Positions 48,759 through 56,414 of a DNA stretch of 63,196 bases are shown here, in pieces. Every line of letters starts with the position of its first letter. The first letter of the stretch is position 1. The position numbers and the translations under genes were made by a program. The notes beneath the pieces were generated by a model that was not told where the DNA came from, searched no databases, and saw only the letters and a program-made list of their open reading frames with translations. This DNA comes from an uncultured Eubacteriales bacterium (GTDB taxonomy: Bacteria; Bacillota; Clostridia; Christensenellales; CAG-917). The DNA lies in assembly GCA_900547975.1 (NCBI GenBank), contig URIX01000005.1, forward strand, positions 1 through 63,196, in the 5' to 3' direction.

Positions 48759-50114
48759 ATGGCTAAAAACGACAAGATTTGTATCATCGGCGCAGGTCCT
48801 GCGGGATTGAGCGCGGCTGTACACCTTGAGAAGAACGGATACACCGACTACGCTATCCTCGAAAGAGAAGATCACGTTGGCGGCAAGTGCCATTCTCCGT
48901 ATCACGACGGAAAACGATTTGAAATGGGCGCAATTATGGGCTGCCCGACCTACTATGCAGTGCACGAACTCGAATTGTTCGGCGGCGTAGATCACGACGG
49001 ACCGAAGCTCGAGCGTGCTTACCGCAGACAAAACGGCAAACCCTACGATCCGTTCAACCCCAAGAAAAATCCGCTTCTCATTCCGCACCTTTTGAGAATG
49101 AAATCTCAAGTCAAGAAACTCGGCACTTTGCTTGCAACTAAGTATAAGGGCTATCAATACACCGGTCACAAGGGTATTTCCCAAGGCAAGTACGACGGAT
49201 ACGATCCCGTCACCGGCGAACACGTGGTCGGTGAAAACCCCAACCTCAAAGATCTCAGCATGAACTTCAAAGACTTCTGCAAGATGAACGGCGTTTCTCT
49301 TGCGCAAGAAATTTGGATCGGACCGTACACCGCTTTCGGATACGGATTCTTTGACGAGATTCCTGCGGCATACGTTCTCAAATATTTGGATTTTGCAACC
49401 GCGATGTACTTTGTCAACAAAGATTTGTGGACATGGAAAGACGGCACTCAATCCATCTATGAAGCGGTCAATGCAAAATTGCAACATCCCGCGCGCCTCA
49501 ACGTCAACATCACCAAAGTTACGCGTGAAAACGGCAAAGTGCAAGTTTACGTCGGCGACGAGATGGAAGAATTTGACAAGATCATCGTCACTGCGCCGCT
49601 TCAATATTTGCCGAACTATTTCGACGCAACCGAAGACGAGAAGAAACTTTTTGCAAAGATCGACTACGAGCGTTACGACGTCACCGCAATCACTTGCAAG
49701 AAAGGCACGTATTATCCCGATATGTCCGGTTATCTGTTCGACAATATGGTTCCCGAACGCCTCGGTCACCTCATGGTCTTCTACCACAGATGGGCAAACG
49801 AACCCAACCAGGTTCTTACCACCTATGTCTTGCGCAACTACAAGGGCAAGGAACTCAAAACCTATGAAGAAGCAAAGAAGATGGCTTGGGACGATATGAA
49901 ACTTTGCAACATCGATATCGACAAGTGCGTCTACGAGCGCAAGTGGTACTATTTCCCGCACGTCTTTGAAAAGGACTATGCAGACGGTTGGTATGAGAAA
50001 GTCGAAGCAATGCAAGGCAACCTCAACACCTACTATGCAGGCGAAATTATGAGTTTCGGCGATATGGAAGAGACTGCGCAGTATTCCAAAGACCTCGTCG
50101 CCCGCTTCTTCTAA
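48759..50114 (+). CDS. FAD-dependent polyunsaturated fatty acid isomerase homologue (linoleate isomerase, PAI-like)
   Basis: 451 residues, flavin amine-oxidase fold. FAD-binding GAGPAG at residues 11-16, then LEREDHVGGKCHSP. Long stretches recall the Cutibacterium acnes PAI from memory: GGKCHSP, EMGAIMG, LGTLLATKY, TAFGYGFFD, AAYVLKYLDF, DLWTWKDGTQ, RLGHLMVFYHRWA, WYYFPHV, GWYEKVEAMQG, YAGEIMSFG, YSKDLVARFF. PAI turns linoleic acid into trans-10,cis-12 conjugated linoleic acid by internal hydride transfer via FAD. The length is normal for this family. It is divergent from the acyl ligase/ACP/thioesterase operon, supporting a fatty acid substrate. Strong RBS AAGGAG. Exact substrate and product are inference. 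Confidence 0.88.
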   Translation: MAKNDKICIIGAGPAGLSAAVHLEKNGYTDYAILEREDHVGGKCHSPYHDGKRFEMGAIMGCPTYYAVHELELFGGVDHDGPKLERAYRRQNGKPYDPFNPKKNPLLIPHLLRMKSQVKKLGTLLATKYKGYQYTGHKGISQGKYDGYDPVTGEHVVGENPNLKDLSMNFKDFCKMNGVSLAQEIWIGPYTAFGYGFFDEIPAAYVLKYLDFATAMYFVNKDLWTWKDGTQSIYEAVNAKLQHPARLNVNITKVTRENGKVQVYVGDEMEEFDKIIVTAPLQYLPNYFDATEDEKKLFAKIDYERYDVTAITCKKGTYYPDMSGYLFDNMVPERLGHLMVFYHRWANEPNQVLTTYVLRNYKGKELKTYEEAKKMAWDDMKLCNIDIDKCVYERKWYYFPHVFEKDYADGWYEKVEAMQGNLNTYYAGEIMSFGDMEETAQYSKDLVARFF

Positions 50115-50118
50115 AACC

Positions 50119-50229
50119 GCACCAAACAGCGACTAGCTTTGTCAAAGCCCTTCGGTCACTCGTCGTGTACGCCAAGTACACTAGGCGAGAGCCCGAAGGG
50201 CTTTTTCGCGCCATTCATCTGTTTGGCAC
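50119..50229. repeat. Long palindromic intergenic element, copy D; likely terminator of the isomerase gene
   Basis: Nested stems: CCAAACAG (50122-50129) with CTGTTTGG (50219-50226); AAAGCCCTTCGG (50144-50155) with CCGAAGGGCTTT (50193-50204) followed by a T-run; and CTCGTC-GTGTAC / GTACAC...GCGAG around the centre GCCAA. The GTAC-flanked centre links it to copies A, B and C. It starts 4 nt after the stop codon. Confidence 0.75.
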
Positions 50230-50260
50230 ACTTAGAGGAAAGTGGGCGCAAGATTCTTCT

Positions 50261-50433
50261 AAAAATGCGCTATTGAGCGAATAACTTTGGACGCGATTGA
50301 CGCAAGCGTAGCAATCGCTATTCCGTCACTTCGTTCCTTACAAAACCGTTCACGCAAATAGTCACGTACGCCAAGTACGCTCCTATCTGTGTGAGCGGTT
50401 TTTCCTTGCTCTTCATCTCAATATCGCGGTTTT
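50261..50433. repeat. Long palindromic intergenic element, copy B
   Basis: Outer arms AAAAATGCGCTATTGAG (50261-50277) and CTCAATATCGCGGTTTT (50417-50433). The inner stem AAAACCGTTCACGCA..ATAG pairs with CTATCTGTGTGAGCGGTTTT around CGTAC-GCCAA-GTACG. A separate hairpin GCGATTG/CAATCGC is inside the left part. It has the family tail TTCCTTGCTCTTCATC before the outer arm. Confidence 0.75.
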
Positions 50434-50560
50434 AGTTAAATATTTTTTTTGGTAAATAGTTTTTGTGTCAAAGCCGAAGAACGAAGAAGATATGTAAGAT
50501 TATATAATTTATATATTGATAAATAAAATACTATATAAACGGGGTGACGTTTAGAACTCT

Positions 50561-50907
50561 AAATACAACTTCCCCCTTCCTCACGTGTTTCCCCTACCGC
50601 CGTTCCCCCTCTGCATACTTTGAGGGAACCCACGGCGTCCGCTTCGCGTGGGGCAACACTCGGCACTCGCATAGATAGGGACATTTCTCTATTTATGCCA
50701 CTGCGCTTTGTGCGCCAGCTACGCATCCAAACGGCGCAGTCGCTTGTACTGTCCGTCAAGCTCGGCGCTCCATTTTCTCGCCGCCTTGCGGCTCGCACCC
50801 TGAATTGGCACATTCCGCGTATAAGAACGCACTGAATAAGTGTTCGTTCGAGTTTGGGTGTCCCACCCGAACGAGCAAAACACGTGAGGAAGGGGGGAGT
50901 TCTATTA
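50561..50907. mobile_element. Complete MITE-like element with ~30-bp terminal inverted repeats
   Basis: The left end (50561-50590) contains AACTTCCCCCTTCCTC then ACGTGTTT; the right end (50878-50907) is its reverse complement, AAACACGTGAGG then AAGGGGGGAGTT, with only two or three mismatches over 30 bp. The interior is noncoding and is shared with copies at 1-290, 45,515-45,763 and 62,990-63,196. There is no transposase and length is 347 bp, so it fits a non-autonomous element. A TTTAGA/TCTAAA dyad overlaps the left boundary; no clear target-site duplication was identified. Confidence 0.75.
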
Positions 50908-51337
50908 AATTGTTAGTTTGTTTTACAAAACAATTCCCCAAAACAAGTTTGCAAAAAGTTACAAATTTGGCAAATAAAGTTGAGAATGTTTGCGAGTTTT
51001 GTCAAAAACATCTGATTTTTTGAAAAATCGCTTATACAAAATTTTTTATTTTTATGCAAAAATTGAGGGTTTTTGCATAAAATCAACCGATATTCGCATC
51101 AAAATTGTGTCAACCGATGGTTGCGACAAATGGGCGCACAAAAGAAAAAAAACGGGAAATCGTGGCATATTTTGTCGATTATATATACTATTTATTACAT
51201 ATGTAATACAAATATCCTTAAATATAAAGAAAAGGACGGGAGGTTGCGCTCGGCTAAAGCGCGACAAAATTTGTAAAATCGAGGCGGTGAAAAAATTTGT
51301 ATAAAAATTAAATTTTTCAAAAAAACAAAAAAAGTTG
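50908..51337. other. AT-rich intergenic stretch with one perfect palindrome
   Basis: About 430 bp with no gene. The only clear structure is TATTACATATGTAATA (51193-51208), a perfect 16-bp palindrome about 130 bp upstream of the oppA promoter, which could be a regulator site. A GGGAGGTTGCGCTCGGC segment at about 51,238 has no partner. Nothing else was recognised. Confidence 0.4.
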
Positions 51338-51366
51338 TTTACATATCGGAAAACTGCACTTATAAT
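51338..51366 (+). promoter_or_regulatory. Promoter of the opp operon
   Basis: -35 TTTACA (51338-51343), exactly 17 bp, -10 TATAAT (51361-51366). The start would be about 51,373. Confidence 0.75.
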
Positions 51367-51372
51367 GTGAAC

Positions 51373-51591
51373 ATCAAAAAACATTAAAGAAAAATGAAAA
51401 TCTTGATACTATACAACAAACGCTTGAACAAAAGCAAGCGAAATTGCAAAAAAGTCGAAACAATTTTGCTGTCGCAAGAGTGTAGAGCGTGCGCCTGACG
51501 GTCGGGATTCAACGCGAGTGAAGGGCGCAAGGCAAAAGCCTTAAATCAACAAACAAACCAAATATAAATATAACAATGGAGGTAACAAACA
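51373..51591 (+). promoter_or_regulatory. Long (~220 nt) 5' leader of oppA
   Basis: From the predicted start to ATG 51592. It contains a possible stem CGCTTG..CAAGCG (51421-51442), a G+C-rich middle (51,480-51,535, unlike the AT-rich flanks) and an excellent RBS, GGAGG, before the ATG. No known riboswitch class was recognised. Length and composition suggest a structured leader or a small RNA target, but this is inference. Confidence 0.4.
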
Positions 51592-53766
51592 ATGAAGCAA
51601 AGAAAGATATTTGCGATTTTGGCAATGGTCCTGGTTCTCGTGCTTTCGGTTGGCGTGTTTGCAGCGTGCAACCCGAAAGAAGACGGTAATAAAGATCAAA
51701 CCGATCCCGATGCGGAAAGACTCGAACAATATCTTGCTGAGTCTGCGAAAATCTACGGAGAGCAACTCGGTGATTTCAAAGCAGCATATGAAAAAGCGGT
51801 TGCAGAAACAAAAAACACCAGCAAGAGATATGCTCTTATGGCACTCGCAGAGGCAAAGTTGATGGAATCCGCAGTTTTCATTCCCGGTAGTGCAAATGGC
51901 GGTACCTATGCAATCAGCAAAGTCGCTCCCAACACCATTTCTTCTGTTTTGTGGGGCAACGACAGTGATCGTTTCCACAACGCAATCCTTGCCGACAAAC
52001 TCATCACGGCAGCAGACAGAACGGCATTGAAAGCAAAATGGTCAACGATGAGAGAAGAAGGCAAAACCGCAAAAGATTATGAAACGGCTGTCAGAACTTA
52101 TTTCTCAGAGCATGGTTATAGCGTGAAAACAACCTACAACATGGGTTATGCTTCCGATCCTCAAACTTGGGACGCTCAAGCAACTTCTCGTGCGGCAGAC
52201 TCCGAGGCAATCGTCAACACATATGATTCCTTGATGGAATACGATGCATTCAACGTATTGCAATACGCTCTTGCAGAAAACCACACCGTGTCCGATGACG
52301 GACTCACCTATACTTTCACTCTCCGCAAAGGCGTTAAATGGGTGAACTCAAAGGGACAAGAAATTGCCGAATTGAAGGCAGACGACTTCGTGGCAGGTTT
52401 CCAACACATGCTCGACGCAAAGGGCGGTCTTGAATATCTTGTCGAGGGCGTTATCGTAAATGCGGCAGAGTACAATGCCAAAGCAGTTACGTTTGACAAA
52501 GTAGGCGTCAAAGCAGACGGCGATTATAAAGTGGTGTACACTCTTACCGAGCCAAAATCCTACTTCCTTACAATGCTCGGTTACAACGTATTTGCTCCTC
52601 TGTGCAGAAGCTTCTATGAATCTCAAGGCGGCAAATTCGGTTCGGAATTCGATGCGGCCGACACAGCTTATAAGTATGGCAAGACGCAAGACAACATTGC
52701 TTATTGCGGACCTTATGTTGTTACAACCAACACCGCAAAATCCGAAATCGTGTTCACCAAGAACGAAAGCTATTGGAACAAAGCCAACATCAATCTTGAT
52801 AAGATCACTTGGAAGTACAATGACGGCAAAGACAATTTGAAAGCGTACAATGATACAAAATCAGGTACTCTTGACGGTGCAGGTCTCAATGCGACTTCTG
52901 CTGCGCAAGCAAAAAAAGATACAGTCGACGGAAAGACCTACTTTGATGAATATCACTATGTGACTGCAACCGACGCAACCGCATTCGGTACATTCTTCAA
53001 CATCAATCGTACTGCATATGCAAACGCACAAGACGGCAAGCTCCAAACTGCAAAAGACAGCGCAGAGCAAGCAAGAACGAAAGCGGCATTGAGCAACGTT
53101 CACTTCCGCAGAGCGCTTGCAATGGCACTTGACAGAACTTCATACAATGCACAAACGGTCGGCGCAGACCTCGCATCCGTTTCGCTCATCAACAGCTTCA
53201 CACCGGGCAACTTCGTTTCTTTGACGGAAGATGTCACCGTTTCAATCAACGGCAAAGACACAACGTTCAAGAAAGGTACGTACTATGGTGCAATCATGCA
53301 AGCACAAATCGACGCTGACGAAGTGAAGATCAAAGTCTGGGATCCGACTGCAGATGAGGGCGCAGGCAGCAGCGCAGGTTTCGATGGTTGGTACAATGCC
53401 GAAAATGCTATGGCAGAACTTAAGATTGCTATGGCAGAACTCAAAGCGCAAGGCGTTGACCTTGAAGAAGGTCCTATCCACCTCGATTTGCCGGCATTTA
53501 TTTCAAGCCAAATCTACTACAACAGAGCGTTCTCTTACAAGAAATCACTTTCAGACGCTCTTGGCGGTTACGTGACGGTTGACCTTGCCGGCGCAACAAC
53601 AAGCGGCGACTGGTACAATGCAGGTTACTACACAGATTTTGGCTATCAAGCAAACTATGATCTCTATGACGTTTCCGGTTGGGGTCCTGACTACGGCGAT
53701 CCGTCGTCCTACCTTGACACACTCACAGAGGGTGGCTACATGGCAAAGTGCCTCGGCATTTTCTAA
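51592..53766 (+). CDS. oppA: Oligopeptide-binding lipoprotein OppA, apparently circularly permuted
   Basis: 724 residues. Signal peptide with lipobox FAAC (Cys26), so it is anchored outside the cell. The SBP_bac_5 fold can be followed from YNMGYASDPQTWDAQA (182-197) through LRKGVKWVNSKGQ, YCGPYVV and FRRALAMALDR (505-515) to GWGPDYGDPSSYLDT (696-710), where the chain stops 14 residues later. The segment normally found after that motif (a helix of the type RxxLxxxAExxL, then xxIP and a strand) is instead at residues 61-112: RYALMALAEAKLMESAVFIP and TYAISKVAP. It delivers peptides to OppBC. First gene of the operon; a hairpin separates it from oppB. Confidence 0.93.
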   Translation: MKQRKIFAILAMVLVLVLSVGVFAACNPKEDGNKDQTDPDAERLEQYLAESAKIYGEQLGDFKAAYEKAVAETKNTSKRYALMALAEAKLMESAVFIPGSANGGTYAISKVAPNTISSVLWGNDSDRFHNAILADKLITAADRTALKAKWSTMREEGKTAKDYETAVRTYFSEHGYSVKTTYNMGYASDPQTWDAQATSRAADSEAIVNTYDSLMEYDAFNVLQYALAENHTVSDDGLTYTFTLRKGVKWVNSKGQEIAELKADDFVAGFQHMLDAKGGLEYLVEGVIVNAAEYNAKAVTFDKVGVKADGDYKVVYTLTEPKSYFLTMLGYNVFAPLCRSFYESQGGKFGSEFDAADTAYKYGKTQDNIAYCGPYVVTTNTAKSEIVFTKNESYWNKANINLDKITWKYNDGKDNLKAYNDTKSGTLDGAGLNATSAAQAKKDTVDGKTYFDEYHYVTATDATAFGTFFNINRTAYANAQDGKLQTAKDSAEQARTKAALSNVHFRRALAMALDRTSYNAQTVGADLASVSLINSFTPGNFVSLTEDVTVSINGKDTTFKKGTYYGAIMQAQIDADEVKIKVWDPTADEGAGSSAGFDGWYNAENAMAELKIAMAELKAQGVDLEEGPIHLDLPAFISSQIYYNRAFSYKKSLSDALGGYVTVDLAGATTSGDWYNAGYYTDFGYQANYDLYDVSGWGPDYGDPSSYLDTLTEGGYMAKCLGIF

Positions 53767-53816
53767 TGACTGAATTGCGTTGATGACGCTTGCGCGTCAT
53801 GGACGGGATTTATTCG

Positions 53817-53845
53817 GCAAGGGATGAGTGTGACTCATCCCTTGC
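53817..53845 (+). other. Stable hairpin between oppA and oppB
   Basis: GCAAGGGATGAGT-GTG-ACTCATCCCTTGC, a perfect 13-bp stem without a T-run. It is likely an mRNA-stabilising or partial-termination element that keeps OppA more abundant than the membrane subunits. A smaller hairpin, ATGACGC/GCGTCAT, lies just upstream at about 53,782-53,800. Confidence 0.7.
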
Positions 53846-53870
53846 TGTAATAAAAACCATGGAGTAAACA

Positions 53871-55424
53871 ATGGCAAAATATCTTATAAAAAGAATAATA
53901 CGAGGAATCATCTCCGTCATAATCGTGGTGGGGATTGTTATGCTGCTCATCTACTCGTTGATGAACAGGGATCTCGTATTGGCTGCCGATCCAAACTATA
54001 CGCGACTGGGTACAAATGACAAAACGATGTACAAGTATAGTTTGTGGGAGCAGTATGGATACCTCGATTACGTTCCGTACGGGGATTATCTTGTTGAACT
54101 TGCAAAAAACGGTGAGATAGACGATGACACCAGATCATCGGCGGCACTCCTTGCAAACAATGCAAAAGACGACAATGCGATTGCAAAGGAATATACGCAG
54201 AAATTCACCGATTATTATAAATCTCAAGGATATACGGTTTCCCGCCTTAAAGGCATAAATGTCAAAGGCGGAAATCCGGGGCTTTTTGCATACAAAGACA
54301 TCCACCTTCTCAAACGTTTGTGGAACTACTTTGCAAATTTCATTGAAGTCGATTCCATACATTATGCGGAAGAAATAAACGGTGAGAGAGGTCTTTCTTT
54401 CACTTGGTACGATCCCGCATACGGCGGAAAGAAGTTTTCTCCCGCCATTATCGGCAACGGCACAAAACACAAATATTTGTTGTATTTTGACAATAAGTTC
54501 CCGTTTATTCATCAGAATATCGTCAGAATCAACCTTGGCGTTTCATATTCGATAAATCAGGGTACGGACATCTCGCAAACCATGACAAGCGAACAAGGTT
54601 CTCAAAAAGCAGGCCTTGTCCATTATCCCACGGGCATTGCCGAGGTTTCTCCCGACAATTTGCATTCGGCAACATACATAAAGGGATCGCTTGCGATAAG
54701 CGAACTTAATCAAAAGTATTTTGTTGACGATTATACGCAAGTCGTATTGAACAGAAACGCATTTTCAAAACTCGGATTCTCGTTTGTTATCGGTATTTTG
54801 TCGGTTATCATGGCGTATGTTCTCGGAGTGCCTCTCGGCATTATGATGGCGCGCAACAAAGACAAACTGTTTGACAAACTCGGCACTTTGTACATAATTT
54901 TCATTATGGCTGTGCCGTCGCTTGCATATATCTTTATTTTTGCCGCAATAGGCAGATCCGCAGGTTTGCCCACAACGTTCAGCGTGTCCGCACCTACAAA
55001 AGCGATGTATGTCCTGCCTATCATATCTCTTGCGCTTCCTTCGGTCGCAAACCTTATGAAGTGGCTAAGACGATATATGATCGACCAGCAAAACTCCGAC
55101 TATGTCAAGTTTGCAAGATCGGGTGGTTTGAGCGAGCGAGAGATTTTCAACAAACACATTCTCAAAAACGCAATTATTCCGCTTGTACACGGAATCCCGG
55201 GCAGTGTACTCGGTGCGCTCACCGGCGCGATTATAACCGAGCGTGTGTACACCGTCCCCGGCGCAGGCGGATTGCTTGTCGACGCAATCGGAAAATACGA
55301 CAACGCCGTTATTGTCGGCGTAACGCTGTTCTATGCGGTATTGTCTGTCATTTCGATTATACTCGGCGATATATTGATGGCAATGGTAGATCCGAGAATT
55401 TCATTCTCAGATAAGGCGAGGTGA
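53871..55424 (+). CDS. oppB: Oligopeptide ABC transporter permease OppB
   Basis: 517 residues: one N-terminal transmembrane helix, a large extracytoplasmic part (about residues 30-290), then five more helices with the binding-protein-dependent permease EAA loop (RSGGLSEREIFNKHILKNAIIP). Standard OppB proteins have about 310 residues, so the extracellular insertion is about 200 residues; such enlarged loops are known in Gram-positive OppB proteins. Forms the pore with OppC. GGAG 10-13 nt before the ATG; four bp before oppC. Confidence 0.93.
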   Translation: MAKYLIKRIIRGIISVIIVVGIVMLLIYSLMNRDLVLAADPNYTRLGTNDKTMYKYSLWEQYGYLDYVPYGDYLVELAKNGEIDDDTRSSAALLANNAKDDNAIAKEYTQKFTDYYKSQGYTVSRLKGINVKGGNPGLFAYKDIHLLKRLWNYFANFIEVDSIHYAEEINGERGLSFTWYDPAYGGKKFSPAIIGNGTKHKYLLYFDNKFPFIHQNIVRINLGVSYSINQGTDISQTMTSEQGSQKAGLVHYPTGIAEVSPDNLHSATYIKGSLAISELNQKYFVDDYTQVVLNRNAFSKLGFSFVIGILSVIMAYVLGVPLGIMMARNKDKLFDKLGTLYIIFIMAVPSLAYIFIFAAIGRSAGLPTTFSVSAPTKAMYVLPIISLALPSVANLMKWLRRYMIDQQNSDYVKFARSGGLSEREIFNKHILKNAIIPLVHGIPGSVLGALTGAIITERVYTVPGAGGLLVDAIGKYDNAVIVGVTLFYAVLSVISIILGDILMAMVDPRISFSDKAR

Positions 55425-55428
55425 CGAT

Positions 55429-56406
55429 ATGGAAAATAAAGTTATAGACCTTCAAGAATTCAACATGTCGGATGAAGAGTTGTTCTCTCATGTCGACAAC
55501 AACAAACTTGAATCCGAAAAAATCACCGCGCCCAGATATTCCTATTGGAAGTCTGTGTTCAGAGTGTTTTTCAGAAACAAACTCAACATTGTTCTTTTGG
55601 CACTGTTGTTTTTGGTTGTTGTGTTTGCGTATATCTATCCTATGTGTATCGAATACGATAGGTTTGCAAACATAAACGATCTTTCATCCCAACACTTGAC
55701 GCCGTCGCAGGCAATTGACAAGTACGGATTCAGCATCCACTATATTCTCGGTACGGGCGGCTCCGGTGAGCCTATGTTCGACTCCATTTGGTTCGGTGCG
55801 CGAATATCTATAAGCCTTGCTCTCATTTGCGCGGCAATCAACATGACGGTAGGTATCGTCATAGGCGCAATCTGGGGCTTCTCCAAGAAAGTCGACAAGT
55901 TTATGACCGAAGTGTACAACATCATCGGAAATGTCCCGACAATATTGTTTATTTCGGTTATGGTCATGATTATGTCGGCAAGTTTCTGGACGCTTGTGTT
56001 TGCAATGACGATAACGGGGTGGCTGTTCATAGCCTACTTTATCCGTACGCAAGTCATCATCATTCGCGACAGGGAATACAACCTTGCGTCAAAGTGCTTA
56101 GGCACGCCGATTTTCCGTATCGCAATGAGAAATATTTTGCCGTTTATGACGTCGATCATCGTTACGCTCGCGGCAACCGAAATCCCGAGTTACATTTCGT
56201 CGGAAGTTTTCCTTTCCTACATCGGAATCGGTATGTCGGACATGTCACTCGGAAAAATAATCGAAATGACCAACGCTTCGATGTTTGTTACCGGCAGAGA
56301 ACTTGAATTCTGGGCACCCGTTACGGTGACGGCAATCATAACCATCGTCCTCTATGTGGTCGGTCAAAAACTCGGTGACGCTTCCGATCCGAGAACGCAT
56401 ATGTGA
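55429..56406 (+). CDS. oppC: Oligopeptide ABC transporter permease OppC
   Basis: 325 residues with six predicted transmembrane helices: an N-terminal cytoplasmic tail, a first helix (NIVLLALLFLVVVFAYIYP), an extracellular segment, then the permease core with EAA loop (REYNLASKCLGTPIFRIAMRNILP). Normal length. GAGGTGA lies directly upstream and the gene is 4 bp after oppB, so translation is coupled. Confidence 0.94.
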   Translation: MENKVIDLQEFNMSDEELFSHVDNNKLESEKITAPRYSYWKSVFRVFFRNKLNIVLLALLFLVVVFAYIYPMCIEYDRFANINDLSSQHLTPSQAIDKYGFSIHYILGTGGSGEPMFDSIWFGARISISLALICAAINMTVGIVIGAIWGFSKKVDKFMTEVYNIIGNVPTILFISVMVMIMSASFWTLVFAMTITGWLFIAYFIRTQVIIIRDREYNLASKCLGTPIFRIAMRNILPFMTSIIVTLAATEIPSYISSEVFLSYIGIGMSDMSLGKIIEMTNASMFVTGRELEFWAPVTVTAIITIVLYVVGQKLGDASDPRTHM

Positions 56407-56414
56407 GGTGACGT

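Noticed and set aside
50620..50835. Short open frames in the MITE-like repeats (also 412-651, 45,522-45,707 and 62,941-63,123)
   Set aside because: They are Arg/Ser/Pro-rich, change frame between copies, and lie in elements defined by inverted repeats; typical spurious hypothetical proteins.
53754..53870. oppA truncated by a frameshift
   Set aside because: No continuing OppA-like coding sequence exists in any frame downstream; the missing C-terminal segment is found instead at the N-terminus of the same gene.
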